Shown: positions 15,250-23,174, numbered from the stretch's first letter. The stretch: DNA of 64,000 nt from Prochlorococcus sp. AG-347-L20 (GCA_003281225.1 QCCP01000001.1:248001-312000); one strand, 5' to 3'. Made by a program: numbers and translations. The notes: generated from the letters alone by a model not told the origin.

Positions 15250-15390
15250 TTAGATAAATCCAGGAATAATTTGGCCTGTGGTTAAGTATGCTCCAACAAG
15301 TGCAACAAATCCTAACATTGCAAATCTTCCGTTAAGCTTTTCAGCAACGATTTTTTCTTTTTCAATTATTTTTGGTTCGTTATTCTTCAT
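15250..15390 (-). CDS. hli: high-light-inducible protein, 46 residues
   Basis: Start chosen at the inner ATG (15390), where the hydrophilic head MKNNEPKIIEKEK begins; the longer frame reads into the upstream hli gene in another frame. Motif A-E-K-L-N-G-R-F-A-M-L-G-F is intact and the protein ends T-T-G-Q-I-I-P-G-F-I. Its ATG overlaps the TAA of the upstream 35-residue hli gene (TAATG), so the two HLIPs are made from one message, possibly as a heterodimer pair. Confidence 0.95.
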   Translation of the reverse strand: MKNNEPKIIEKEKIVAEKLNGRFAMLGFVALVGAYLTTGQIIPGFI

Positions 15391-15497
15391 TAGAACCAAC
15401 CTGGAATGATCTGGCCTGTTGTGACATAGGCGCCAACTGCTGCGACGAAACCTAACATTGCTGCCCAACCATTAAAACGTTCTGCTTCTGGGGTCAT
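15390..15497 (-). CDS. hli: minimal high-light-inducible protein, 35 residues
   Basis: Very short HLIP: 8 residues before the helix and an end T-T-G-Q-I-I-P-G-W-F. The signature reads A-E-R-F-N-G-W-A-A-M-L-G-F, with Trp in place of the usual Arg of ExxNGR, while Glu and Asn remain. In HLIP and LHC proteins that Arg forms an ion pair with the Glu of the partner helix, so this form may depend on a partner. It is the first gene of the two-gene hli unit. Its codon usage (GCC, GTC) is slightly richer in GC than the surroundings. Confidence 0.9.
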   Translation of the reverse strand: MTPEAERFNGWAAMLGFVAAVGAYVTTGQIIPGWF

Positions 15498-15858
15498 TTG
15501 TTTGTGTAATTTGTTAACAAATATAACATATTTATTTAGTAATGTAAAGAAAAAGAGGTATTTACGTCTTGTTTGGTCAAAAAAACCTAAAAACTGCTAC
15601 ATTTTTGTGCCGAAATATACCTTACCTGTGTTTTATTTTTGTACTGATTTCTTGAATTTGAAAAAAAAAATATAAGATTTTTATCCATTTTTTTAAGAGG
15701 TATATCCTCATTTAAAGGTAATTTAAATTAATATATTATGAGAGTCAGCTAGTAGGGATACAGGCTGACTCTTTTTTATGAAAATTTTTATTTTTAACTA
15801 AAAGTAGTTTTTAGAACTCAAGTTATTGCTATTAATACATTAGATATATAGGTGATTT
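15498..15858. other. intergenic region upstream of the hli pair
   Basis: Holds the promoter region of the minus-strand hli operon, including a TTTACATT half-site read on the minus strand near 15550, and the hairpin-plus-T-run at 15741-15777. No ORF is supported. Confidence 0.4.
15741..15777 (+). terminator. intrinsic terminator, possibly the end of a small RNA
   Basis: AGAGTCAGC pairs with GCTGACTCT (9 bp) around a 14-nt loop, followed by TTTTT. No plus-strand gene lies directly upstream: the nearest plus-strand gene stops at 14813. The element therefore may end a non-coding transcript that starts within 15498-15740, or be a very short hairpin RNA with a TATATT -10 box at 15732-15737. Confidence 0.6.
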
Positions 15859-16023
15859 ATGTCTTTTACGACTTTTTACATGCATTTAATTTTTGGAAGA
15901 ATTCCCTCTCTTATGAATTCTGACTTAATACTTTATATCTTGCCTGCTCTTACAATTTCAATATTATTCTTTAGCCTTAAAATTATGTTTTTCAAGACCC
16001 CTAAATTGAGAAAGGTTAAATAA
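15859..16023 (+). CDS. 54-residue membrane protein
   Basis: Ribosome-binding site AGGTGA lies just before the ATG. Two hydrophobic parts: a short one in residues 5-15 and a full span at about 23-43 (L-I-L-Y-I-L-P-A-L-T-I-S-I-L-F-F), then a basic end (K-L-R-K-V-K). Function unknown. It ends 21 nt before the DUF938 gene and could be co-transcribed with it. Confidence 0.5.
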   Translation: MSFTTFYMHLIFGRIPSLMNSDLILYILPALTISILFFSLKIMFFKTPKLRKVK

Positions 16024-16044
16024 TTAAGGATTTTAGAATTATTC

Positions 16045-16692
16045 TTGATAATCAAATGCCCAATTTTTTTAATTTTGGATAATAGACTTTTTTTTCCGGC
16101 AACTCAAAGAAATAGAGAATGCATTAGTGATGTACTATCCAGAATTATAAAAAAAGGTTCAGTATTGGAAATCGGGAGTGGGAGCGGTGAACATGCAGTG
16201 TTTTTTCAAAAACGCTTTCCTGAAATAATTTGGCAAACAAGTGATCCGGAGTTATTGCATAGAAAAAGTATAAGTTCTTGGATTGAATATGAAGACTTAA
16301 CTAAGAAAATGCCTCAGCCTCTTGAGATTGATGTAGAAAAAATTCCTTGGAAAATTCCACTGAGATTAGCTCATTCTTTGCAAGGAATAGTCTCTATAAA
16401 TATGATTCATGTAGCACAGTGGTCTTGTACTGTAGCACTCTTTAGAGAGTCAGGAAAATTACTTAAAAATGGACAATTTTTGATATTGTATGGACCATTC
16501 AAAATTTGTAATAAGCATACGAGCGAGAGTAATTATTTTTTCGATAATTCATTGAAAATGCAAAATGATCTTTGGGGTATTAAAAATCTTGAGGAAGTTT
16601 GTTACGAGAGTAAGAAAAATGGTTTTTATCAAGAATATATTATTGGTATGCCTGCAAATAATTTTTCAATAATTTTCAGAAAAGTTTATTGA
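16045..16692 (+). CDS. DUF938-family SAM-dependent methyltransferase
   Basis: 215 residues from a TTG. The family start R-L-F-F-P-A-T-Q-R-N-R-E is followed by the SAM-binding loop V-L-E-I-G-S-G-S-G-E-H-A and later Q-T-S-D-P. This matches DUF938 (related to METTL26), whose substrate is not established. A second TTG at 16075 begins one residue before the D-N of DNRLFFPATQ and is an equally good start by family comparison. No ATG start exists in the frame. Confidence 0.8.
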   Translation: MIIKCPIFLILDNRLFFPATQRNRECISDVLSRIIKKGSVLEIGSGSGEHAVFFQKRFPEIIWQTSDPELLHRKSISSWIEYEDLTKKMPQPLEIDVEKIPWKIPLRLAHSLQGIVSINMIHVAQWSCTVALFRESGKLLKNGQFLILYGPFKICNKHTSESNYFFDNSLKMQNDLWGIKNLEEVCYESKKNGFYQEYIIGMPANNFSIIFRKVY

Positions 16693-16741
16693 TAAGTAAA
16701 TACTAATATCAATCAGTTATAAAATTCATAACATGCAATGA

Positions 16742-16903
16742 TCAGCCTGATAGTTTTTTGCTCCATTCTTTATGCTTTTGATCTAAATCTGAAATTTTTT
16801 CGCTTAAACACAATTGTCTTTCTAATAATTCAATTTTTGTAAGTGTTATTTTTTCTGAATAAAATTTAATAGGTTGATTACCATGCAAATTGTCACCACT
16901 CAT
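16742..16903 (-). CDS. hypothetical protein, 53 residues
   Basis: Helical, charged second half (I-E-L-L-E-R-Q-L-C-L-S-E-K-I-S-D-L-D-Q-K) with a heptad-like pattern, so a short coiled coil is plausible. It sits downstream of desA on the same strand, 118 nt apart. Function unknown. Confidence 0.5.
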   Translation of the reverse strand: MSGDNLHGNQPIKFYSEKITLTKIELLERQLCLSEKISDLDQKHKEWSKKLSG

Positions 16904-17021
16904 AAGAATTAATTTATTTAGATATTTTTCTAAGATGAAAAATTTGCTATTGCTAATTCTTTTATATTCTTTTCAGATTTGCGTAAATTAATGTGATAAA
17001 GAATTGATGCCTATTGTGTTT

Positions 17022-18239
17022 TTAATCCACCATTTTGTATGACGATTGCCATATATATCTTCCTCTCTTGATGTCTGGCTTAACAGCAACGCAATTGCAA
17101 GCAATATTCCATAAAGCTTTGTATATTGGATCAGGATTAAAAAGATATGCTTTTTTAAAGGCTTTTTTAATTAAGACACTTGCCTTTTTTGCATGATAAT
17201 GAGGGATCGTTGGACATACATGATGAACGACATGGCTAGAACCTATATTATGGTGAAGAAAATTAAGGATTCTACCGTAAGGCCTGTCAATAGATAGAAA
17301 TGCACCTTTCATAAAGGAAAATTCCGTATTTGAAAGATGAGGTACATCTGAATCTGTATGATGAAGCCATGTATAAACTACTAGCCAACAATTAACCACT
17401 AATAAAGGACCAAAATACATAGCAATTACTGGAAATAATCCATACTTGAAAACTAAATAAAAAATGCCCAATAATGTCAAACCTACACCAATATCTGATA
17501 TCCAAACTTTCTTGGCCCATATTGATGGCCATAATGCTTTAGAAAATGGTTTAATTGGCCAAAAATGATTTGAAGTTCCATATTTAACACCTCCTGTACT
17601 TCCAGTAAGTAAATAAGCAGGCCAGCCAAATATTAGATGTAAAACAAGTTGAAGAATTCCATACTTTTTCTTACCTAAGGAATTTGAAAAATGTAATTCT
17701 TTTTCTCCGCCAATTTTTTCTGTAACTCCATTCCCTTGAATGACTAAAGGGACGTGAGTTTCTCCATTGGTTATGTTATTTGTGAATCGATGATGAACTG
17801 CATGAGAACGCTGCCAAGAAAAATAAGGTACTAGAAGTAATGAATGTAGTAAATAACCAGTTATAGATTCCAATGTCTTGTTTTTAGAGAATGCTCCATG
17901 TCCACATTCATGGGCAATTACCCAGAATCCCATAGCAGTGGTACCTGACAGTAATGCGTAAATAATCCAAACTGGGATCATTTTTGGGGTAAATGGAATA
18001 GATAACCCTATCGCAACTACTAATGATTGGATTAAAGCCGATTGAAAAAGATACCTCAAAGAAGTTTTAGTATTGCACTTAAAGTAGTGATCTGGGATAA
18101 CATCCTGAAATTCTTTTATGCTTGGAATATCTTTATCCTCTATTACAAGCGCTTGGCCTTTAAGACCTGAAAATTTTATATTACTCAAATTTTTTTTGTT
18201 AAAAATTTTGTTAAATAAAAGTGAATTTATATTTTCCAT
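17022..18239 (-). CDS. desA: acyl-lipid delta-12 type fatty acid desaturase
   Basis: 405 residues. The three di-iron His boxes are intact: H-E-C-G-H at 110-114, H-A-V-H-H at 146-150 and H-V-V-H-H at 336-340, embedded in membrane spans. The context G-S-S-H-V-V-H-H-V-C-P-T-I-P-H-Y-H is that of the cyanobacterial and plastid delta-12/omega-3 group (DesA/DesB). It would introduce a further double bond into membrane-lipid acyl chains using ferredoxin electrons (petF is in this window). DesA versus DesB cannot be separated with certainty by eye. Confidence 0.85.
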   Translation of the reverse strand: MENINSLLFNKIFNKKNLSNIKFSGLKGQALVIEDKDIPSIKEFQDVIPDHYFKCNTKTSLRYLFQSALIQSLVVAIGLSIPFTPKMIPVWIIYALLSGTTAMGFWVIAHECGHGAFSKNKTLESITGYLLHSLLLVPYFSWQRSHAVHHRFTNNITNGETHVPLVIQGNGVTEKIGGEKELHFSNSLGKKKYGILQLVLHLIFGWPAYLLTGSTGGVKYGTSNHFWPIKPFSKALWPSIWAKKVWISDIGVGLTLLGIFYLVFKYGLFPVIAMYFGPLLVVNCWLVVYTWLHHTDSDVPHLSNTEFSFMKGAFLSIDRPYGRILNFLHHNIGSSHVVHHVCPTIPHYHAKKASVLIKKAFKKAYLFNPDPIYKALWNIACNCVAVKPDIKRGRYIWQSSYKMVD

Positions 18240-18432
18240 TATCCATCACAGGATCTCATAATGAAAAGAATTTATAATATTTTTTGGATAAAGTTGTAAC
18301 GATTTGAACTTGATCTTTAAATAAAATTATTTGTGCCAAGTTTTTTTATTTTATTTTTTTATCGCGATCTTTTTTTTACTATTTAATTATTTTATGCTGA
18401 TTGTTTTTGCTCTTATATAAAGCTTAATTAAT

Positions 18433-18564
18433 TTAAAGACCTCGTATATACCTCTTAGGTAAACCAGATTGTTTACGTGGCTTTACTAGGATAGGTAAAA
18501 CAATAACTCCTACAGTAAAAAGACAGATTGGAGCAACTACCATCAATATAGATTCTAGAGACAT
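18433..18564 (-). CDS. 43-residue single-span membrane protein
   Basis: Hydrophobic residues 3-27 (V-A-P-I-C-L-F-T-V-G-V-I-V-L-P-I-L-V), then a basic tail K-P-R-K-Q-S-G-L-P-K-R-Y-I-R-G-L. Composition resembles small photosystem-associated peptides but no family is recognised. It lies upstream of desA on the same strand. Confidence 0.5.
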   Translation of the reverse strand: MSLESILMVVAPICLFTVGVIVLPILVKPRKQSGLPKRYIRGL

Positions 18565-18750
18565 GAATAATTTTGAATTTATTAATAAATAGCAGGATTT
18601 TTCTTAAAAGTCATGCGTATTTATATCTATTTAGTGAGAATAGATTCAAAATTTTTTTAAATTATTAAGTAAAACAGAAAAAAAGATTAAAAAACATCAA
18701 ATTTTTCATAAGTTGTCCTATTAACTTAAACATTATTTAAAAAAGCACTT

Positions 18751-18891
18751 ATGGACCAAGAAAAAAAGTGGATGCTTATGACTTATTATTGCCCAACTCA
18801 TGGGGATTCAGGTTTAGTAAAACCGATTCAACTAACAAAAAAAGAAATTAGTAAAACATTCTTAAAAAAAGGTAGGAGTTCTAAAAACTAA
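18751..18891 (+). CDS. 46-residue basic hypothetical protein
   Basis: M-T-Y-Y-C-P-T-H-G-D-S-G-L-V-K-P in the middle suggests a small fold with one Cys and one His; the end is Lys-rich. No Shine-Dalgarno. Not recognised. Confidence 0.45.
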   Translation: MDQEKKWMLMTYYCPTHGDSGLVKPIQLTKKEISKTFLKKGRSSKN

Positions 18892-19061
18892 TTTTTTAAA
18901 ATAAAACCTATAAGATATTGTAAAAAAATTGAGAAATAAATTTTTAAATCTAGTCTGTATTCAGATCATTACAAACTTAGCTTACTAGAAATATTTTTTT
19001 AATAATAGTATCAAATTTTTTGTTTAATTAATAATTTAAAAAGATCTGGAAATAACAAATT

Positions 19062-19214
19062 TCAATCTTGATCAGAATCGCATGTTAATTCACATTGATT
19101 AAGATCATGCGATGATATTTTTTCTAAAATTCTTAACATATCAATTTCGGAAAGCTCTCCATTTGAATTCCATTTTAAAGTTGTTTTCCTTTGAGGTGAA
19201 TTTTTTTTATTCAT
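19062..19214 (-). CDS. 50-residue protein with C-terminal C-x3-C
   Basis: A good ribosome-binding site (GGGAGG) lies inside the upstream gene about 9 nt before the ATG. The start overlaps the upstream stop by 8 nt, so the two are coupled. It ends N-Q-C-E-L-T-C-D-S-D-Q-D, again a C-x3-C. The mid-part W-N-S-N-G-E-L-S-E-I-D-M-L-R-I-L looks like an EF-hand-like or helix-loop-helix piece but no claim is made. Function unknown. Confidence 0.55.
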   Translation of the reverse strand: MNKKNSPQRKTTLKWNSNGELSEIDMLRILEKISSHDLNQCELTCDSDQD

Positions 19215-19365
19215 TTTGATAACCTCCCTTTAAATGGACCTCTAAACAACGAGTAATACATTCTTGATGACCATCCACAATACTGCATTCAGTAATACAC
19301 TCGAAATATGAATTAATAGAATCTATTTCTGTATTCTGGTTTGAAGAAACAAATGAATCATTCAT
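19207..19365 (-). CDS. 52-residue twin C-x3-C micro-protein
   Basis: The core reads F-E-C-I-T-E-C-S-I-V-D-G-H-Q-E-C-I-T-R-C-L-E: two C-x3-C motifs separated by 8 residues. Twin C-x3-C patterns form helical hairpins tied by two disulfides in mitochondrial intermembrane-space proteins, or can bind metal. No signal peptide, so a cytoplasmic metal role is as likely as disulfides. Coupled to the next gene, which also carries C-x3-C. Confidence 0.55.
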   Translation of the reverse strand: MNDSFVSSNQNTEIDSINSYFECITECSIVDGHQECITRCLEVHLKGGYQNE

Positions 19366-19574
19366 AGTATTGTTAGATTTGTTTGGAATAGAGATATAGC
19401 ACGAAATTATGTTAAATAATTTAATTTATTAAGTGAATTAGAAAAAATAAGTATTATTTACTAAATTTATTTTGCAACTGTTTTATCTTAAAAAGATAGT
19501 AATATTCTTCTAATAAAAGCACAAAATAAAACAATAATTTTGATTATTAAATATTAATTTTATAAGGTAATCTT

Positions 19575-19602
19575 CCAAAAAAATCAGCATAAAGACTGAT
19601 TT
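19575..19602 (-). terminator. intrinsic terminator, minus strand
   Basis: AAATCAG (19581-19587) pairs with CTGATTT (19596-19602). Read on the minus strand the hairpin is followed by a run of at least seven T. It is the likely end of the desaturase transcript from 20917, which would make a 3' UTR of about 210 nt lying antisense to the plus-strand ORF at 19655-19807. Confidence 0.65.
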
Positions 19603-19654
19603 ACTTTTCAGTAATTTAGTTAGAAGATAAAAAAGTACACTTTTAAATTTTTAA

Positions 19655-19807
19655 ATGAAATCAGTAATTAATTGGCTTTCGAAAATGTTAGAGAGTATGG
19701 CAAATGCTTTTATGCATCCTTTAAAGAATGACTTACCTCCATCTATTGGTACTCATGCATATAGCAGTATTCCTCTAAAAAGAAAATTGAGAAGAAGGTT
19801 GAATTAG
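19655..19807 (+). CDS. 50-residue basic protein
   Basis: Begins MKSVINWLSKMLESMANAF, an amphipathic helix, then H-P-L-K-N-D-L-P-P-S-I-G-T-H-A-Y and a strongly basic end K-R-K-L-R-R-R-L. It has the look of a conserved small cyanobacterial protein, but I cannot name it. It ends 3 nt from the stop of the convergent desaturase. Confidence 0.5.
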   Translation: MKSVINWLSKMLESMANAFMHPLKNDLPPSIGTHAYSSIPLKRKLRRRLN

Positions 19808-19810
19808 GTA

Positions 19811-20917
19811 TTAACTTATGGGAATTAATTTTTCATTTTTATTATCCCAAATAATATATTTGAAGCAGTTTGAAAAATCGCTTAATTTTAAGAACTTTGA
19901 TTGTTGGAGCAAATGAATGTTTGCTTTGTGACAAGCTCTTAAGTTGTAATTTGGTATTCTTTCACAAAGATGATGAATGCTGTGGAAGGATATGTCTGCT
20001 AAAAACCAATTTAACCAATTGGGGATATCTAAATTGCTACTACCTAAAATAGCCCCATCGATGAGATCCCAATTTTTTGTATTTTTAGCATATGTATTCT
20101 CATAGTTATGTTGCACGAAAAAAACACATATTAAAGTTGCTGCTGATAATGTTAAAACAATGGAATAGAATGATAAGAAAAAAACTAAACCCAACCATTT
20201 ACACATAAAAATCCATCCTAGTATTACTACTATGTTATTGATTATTAATTCACTTAGTTCACTGAAATTATTTCCATAATCAGAAAAAGGTGGTTTGACT
20301 CTTGAATTAATAGCTAGAAGTTGAGAAATTTCTCTGTTTTTTATTTTGATAAAAGTTTCTTCCAATATATCTTTAATTAAATTAAAAATAACAATAACAA
20401 GTCCTAATCTTGGTTTTAAAACTAAGTAAAAAAAACCGCCAGGGAAAAGCATCATCCAGTTTCGACTTATTTTATAAAATATTTGCTCTCTTTTTGTAAG
20501 GGATTCATAATCTTCAAGACTTAAAACATCTATCGGCCCTTTGTAAATTTCCCAATTTCCATTATTTCTATGATGAAATGCATGATCAATCGACCATGAC
20601 TTCTGGGGAATACCATTAACCAAGCCAAGTAAAAAACCAAAGAAGCGGTTTAATTTCCGTTTTGTAAAAAGAGAATTATGACCGCAATCATGCATTAATG
20701 AAAATGTTCGAGAAGAGAAAAGAGTCAGAAGAAGTATAAAAGGTATTAATAGAAATCCTTTAATCAATAATGAAAAAGGTTGAATTATTATTTGGTGGAC
20801 GATTAACCAAATAGAAAAGATTGGGAAGATGGTAGAAATAATTTGATAAGAAGCTCTAATATTATTTCTTTTTAAAAATGGTTTTATTAAAAAATCACTT
20901 CTATTTACTTTAAGCAT
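19811..20917 (-). CDS. membrane fatty acid desaturase-like protein
   Basis: 368 residues. It has the three His boxes of membrane di-iron desaturases or hydroxylases: H-D-C-G-H at 76-80, D-H-A-F-H-H at 111-116 and H-S-I-H-H at 312-316. The surrounding sequence differs clearly from desA at 17022. It belongs to the broad FA_desaturase family; candidates are a lipid desaturase or a carotenoid or sphingolipid-type hydroxylase. I cannot choose from sequence alone. Confidence 0.75.
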   Translation of the reverse strand: MLKVNRSDFLIKPFLKRNNIRASYQIISTIFPIFSIWLIVHQIIIQPFSLLIKGFLLIPFILLLTLFSSRTFSLMHDCGHNSLFTKRKLNRFFGFLLGLVNGIPQKSWSIDHAFHHRNNGNWEIYKGPIDVLSLEDYESLTKREQIFYKISRNWMMLFPGGFFYLVLKPRLGLVIVIFNLIKDILEETFIKIKNREISQLLAINSRVKPPFSDYGNNFSELSELIINNIVVILGWIFMCKWLGLVFFLSFYSIVLTLSAATLICVFFVQHNYENTYAKNTKNWDLIDGAILGSSNLDIPNWLNWFLADISFHSIHHLCERIPNYNLRACHKANIHLLQQSKFLKLSDFSNCFKYIIWDNKNEKLIPIS

Positions 20918-20997
20918 ATTTCTCTTATTTTTTTGATGCTAACAATTTTTAAAAAGTATTGATTATTTAATAAACAAAAAAATATTATAAAACTATA

Positions 20998-21153
20998 CTA
21001 AAGAATAAATTCTTTAGACATAGTTCTCAATTGATCTAGATTTAATCTTTCTAAGTAATTTTTAAAGTCACTATAATTCTTATTAGAGTCAGAATTTTTA
21101 CTCTCGTAAAGAAGACTATTAGAAATTAACTCAATAAGATGATCTTTATCCAT
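20998..21153 (-). CDS. 51-residue hypothetical protein
   Basis: Strong ribosome-binding site AAGGAG before the ATG. Charged, helical protein (H-L-I-E-L-I-S-N-S-L-L-Y-E and Y-L-E-R-L-N-L-D-Q-L). Lies 80 nt upstream of the desaturase-like gene on the same strand. Function unknown. Confidence 0.55.
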   Translation of the reverse strand: MDKDHLIELISNSLLYESKNSDSNKNYSDFKNYLERLNLDQLRTMSKEFIL

Positions 21154-21239
21154 ATCTCCTTATAGACCAAAATTCCTTTTAAAAAAACTAAGGTCTTGAA
21201 TTCGAGATCATTAACTAAACTCTATTTAAAAGTAATTTT

Positions 21240-21458
21240 TTATAAATTTTTTAAATCTTGTTCTATTTTTTCTAATCTTTCATTTAATTCTTTTTGTTCC
21301 TTAATTAAGGCTTTTTTCTTTTCTGCAAGCTCTTTGTTCAAAGGAGAATTGAAATATTTTTGGTAAGAGACAAAAAAAACTGCTATCGCTACTGCAATGC
21401 CAAGAGCACCAATTATTAAAATTGGAGATGAAGGAAAGTCGTAAAATGGAATTGACAA
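21240..21458 (-). CDS. membrane-anchored coiled-coil protein, 72 residues
   Basis: One span at about residues 12-31 (I-L-I-I-G-A-L-G-I-A-V-A-I-A-V-F-F-V), then a 35-residue charged region with heptad spacing (L-A-E-K-K-K-A-L-I-K-E-Q-K-E-L-N-E-R-L-E). Resembles small membrane tethers. Function unknown. Confidence 0.6.
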   Translation of the reverse strand: MSIPFYDFPSSPILIIGALGIAVAIAVFFVSYQKYFNSPLNKELAEKKKALIKEQKELNERLEKIEQDLKNL

Positions 21459-21666
21459 TGTAATTTACTAAAAATTAATTCTAGCTATCTCATAAACAAA
21501 AAAATGAGTAATAAATACTTATTCTTTAAAAAGCTTTATGGTAATTATTTTAGTTATTCTGTAAAAAAAAATAAGTTTAATCTTTAATTGGTTTTTTAAA
21601 ATAAGTATTTGTACAGCTGTCAAAGAATAAATAACTAATAATGATTAAACTAGTAAAAATTTTTTC

Positions 21667-21984
21667 ATGAAGAAAATCATAAATAAAAAAAATAATAAAA
21701 ATGAACCATGGTTTAAATGGTTAACGAGAGAACTTAATTCTTATGAAGCTTTTCAGGATTTCGAATCAGGCAAGAATCCACGAGATGTAGCAGAGGATTT
21801 TATTTCTAGAAATAGTACTGCTATTTCAGAAGTTTTCGAGAATTTTGATGAAGAAGATAAAGATACACTCGATCAGTTTCTTAAATTAACAGAATGCGAG
21901 ATGCATGTGTTTAGAATTCTTGAAAAACAAATAGAGTTAAGAAAAAAGGTAAGATTTGTAGATTTTAAAAAAAGAAAAAATTGA
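21667..21984 (+). CDS. hypothetical protein, paralogue of 32453-32719
   Basis: 105 residues. After a Lys/Asn-rich head comes W-F-K-W-L, then N-P-R-D-V-A-E-D-F, and D-Q-F-L-K-L-T-E-C-E-M-H-V-F. The gene at 32453 has the same order: W-F-S-W, P-S-Q-I-A-E-R-F, and T-E-F-M-K-L-S-E-S-E-L-H-I-L. Both are all-helical acidic proteins. The shared plan points to a small paralogous family of unknown function. Confidence 0.65.
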   Translation: MKKIINKKNNKNEPWFKWLTRELNSYEAFQDFESGKNPRDVAEDFISRNSTAISEVFENFDEEDKDTLDQFLKLTECEMHVFRILEKQIELRKKVRFVDFKKRKN

Positions 21985-21995
21985 GGAGTTAATTT

Positions 21996-22331
21996 CTATA
22001 TAAGTTTATTTTTCCCATTACCAGTCTTACCAAAGCCTAGCCAGATGAACCACAAGATCCATCCTAAGATAGGTATTAAATTAATAAAGATCCATTTCCA
22101 ATCTTTTCCAAAATCTTTGATTCTTCTTACATCAATAGCTATTTGAGGAACGATACAAACTATGCCATAAACATTGAAACCAAACGTTTTTAAAAATATT
22201 GGGATAGTTAGGAAAGAAATTATAAGATTCGCTAGTTGAACTAGCCACCAGTCCGATCGAGATGTGAATCCTTTGAAGTCTGTAGCTTTAATCCAAAACT
22301 CTTTGTATGCGTTTAAAAAGTCATTAAACAT
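21996..22331 (-). CDS. DUF805-family membrane protein
   Basis: 111 residues. Has the family's F-x-G-R/S-x-S-R-x-x-W-W start (here F-K-G-F-T-S-R-S-D-W-W), R-R-I-K-D-F-G-K-D-W and a G-W-I-L-W-F-I-W end with several spans. DUF805 proteins are integral membrane proteins without an established role. It converges on the preceding gene with 11 nt between stops. Confidence 0.8.
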   Translation of the reverse strand: MFNDFLNAYKEFWIKATDFKGFTSRSDWWLVQLANLIISFLTIPIFLKTFGFNVYGIVCIVPQIAIDVRRIKDFGKDWKWIFINLIPILGWILWFIWLGFGKTGNGKNKLI

Positions 22332-22399
22332 AAATTAAAAATTCAAAGAATCAAACATTATCAATTTAATCTTTAATTTATCAAAATATTATTTATTTA

Positions 22400-22564
22400 C
22401 TAAATACGATCAAATAAATTCATATCATTTGAATCTTGTTTTGAAATCTCATCTTGATTTGGTAATGAACAGAATCCGTCTTTGCAAATCATCTTTTCTT
22501 TTGCAATACCGTTAGTTTTTGAAAATATGTTTTTGTTATTGTTATTTGAAGATTGTTTCAGCAT
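22400..22564 (-). CDS. 54-residue protein with C-x4-C
   Basis: Asn/Lys-rich head, then M-I-C-K-D-G-F-C-S-L-P-N-Q-D-E and an acidic end L-F-D-R-I. The C-K-D-G-F-C pair is a candidate metal or disulfide site. No ribosome-binding site. Not recognised. Confidence 0.5.
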   Translation of the reverse strand: MLKQSSNNNNKNIFSKTNGIAKEKMICKDGFCSLPNQDEISKQDSNDMNLFDRI

Positions 22565-22646
22565 TTATATAAAAAAATTAAATCCACTATTAAATTAATA
22601 ACTCAATTTATTTTTATAAGCAACAAAATTAATATTAATTATTTAT

Positions 22647-22742
22647 TTACTTTTTTTGATTTGGCAAGTCTCTCCAAAACAGCGCCATTATATAAATGAA
22701 TAAAGATATAGAACAAATATAAAGTAAAGAATTTAGATGCAT
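22647..22742 (-). CDS. 31-residue single-span membrane peptide
   Basis: Hydrophobic residues 4-23 (L-L-Y-I-C-S-I-S-L-F-I-Y-I-M-A-L-F-W), then R-D-L-P-N-Q-K-K. Function unknown. Confidence 0.4.
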   Translation of the reverse strand: MHLNSLLYICSISLFIYIMALFWRDLPNQKK

Positions 22743-22988
22743 TTTTATTTATTAAAGTAATAACAAAGAAGTCCTTTCATGAAAATGGGATTTCAACAGA
22801 TTGGTAATTTTTTGACTTAGCAATCAAACAAATTCTAGTATTTATTTAAGTTTTTTATGCTTTTCCAAAACTTTGAGAGGGAAAAGTTTTTAAATTTTTG
22901 GAATATATCTATTTAGTTTGTAAAACTTATAAATCTAAGAGTTTTATAAATCTAATCCAATCCTACATTTTTGAATGTTTATTGTATT

Positions 22989-23129
22989 TCACGATCTATC
23001 CTTATTTATTTCTGTTAGAGCTTTTCTACCTTCCTTAAGGGCTCTTAAGACGAGCCAGGTTAGAGAGGAAATCATAAGGATGGTAAGTGTAATTAGAGAA
23101 ATATGAGTTGTATCAATATTGTTCGACAA
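22989..23129 (-). CDS. 46-residue single-span membrane protein, TTG start
   Basis: The frame has no ATG near its beginning; a TTG at 23129 is preceded by AAGGA at a proper distance. Span at about residues 10-30 (I-S-L-I-T-L-T-I-L-M-I-S-S-L-T-W-L-V-L), then a basic tail (R-A-L-K-E-G-R-K-A-L). GC is a little higher than in the flanks, which supports coding. Confidence 0.5.
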   Translation of the reverse strand: MSNNIDTTHISLITLTILMISSLTWLVLRALKEGRKALTEINKDRS

Positions 23130-23174
23130 TTTAATAAATTCCTTATGAGTCTTTAATTCAAAAAATTCAAAAAT

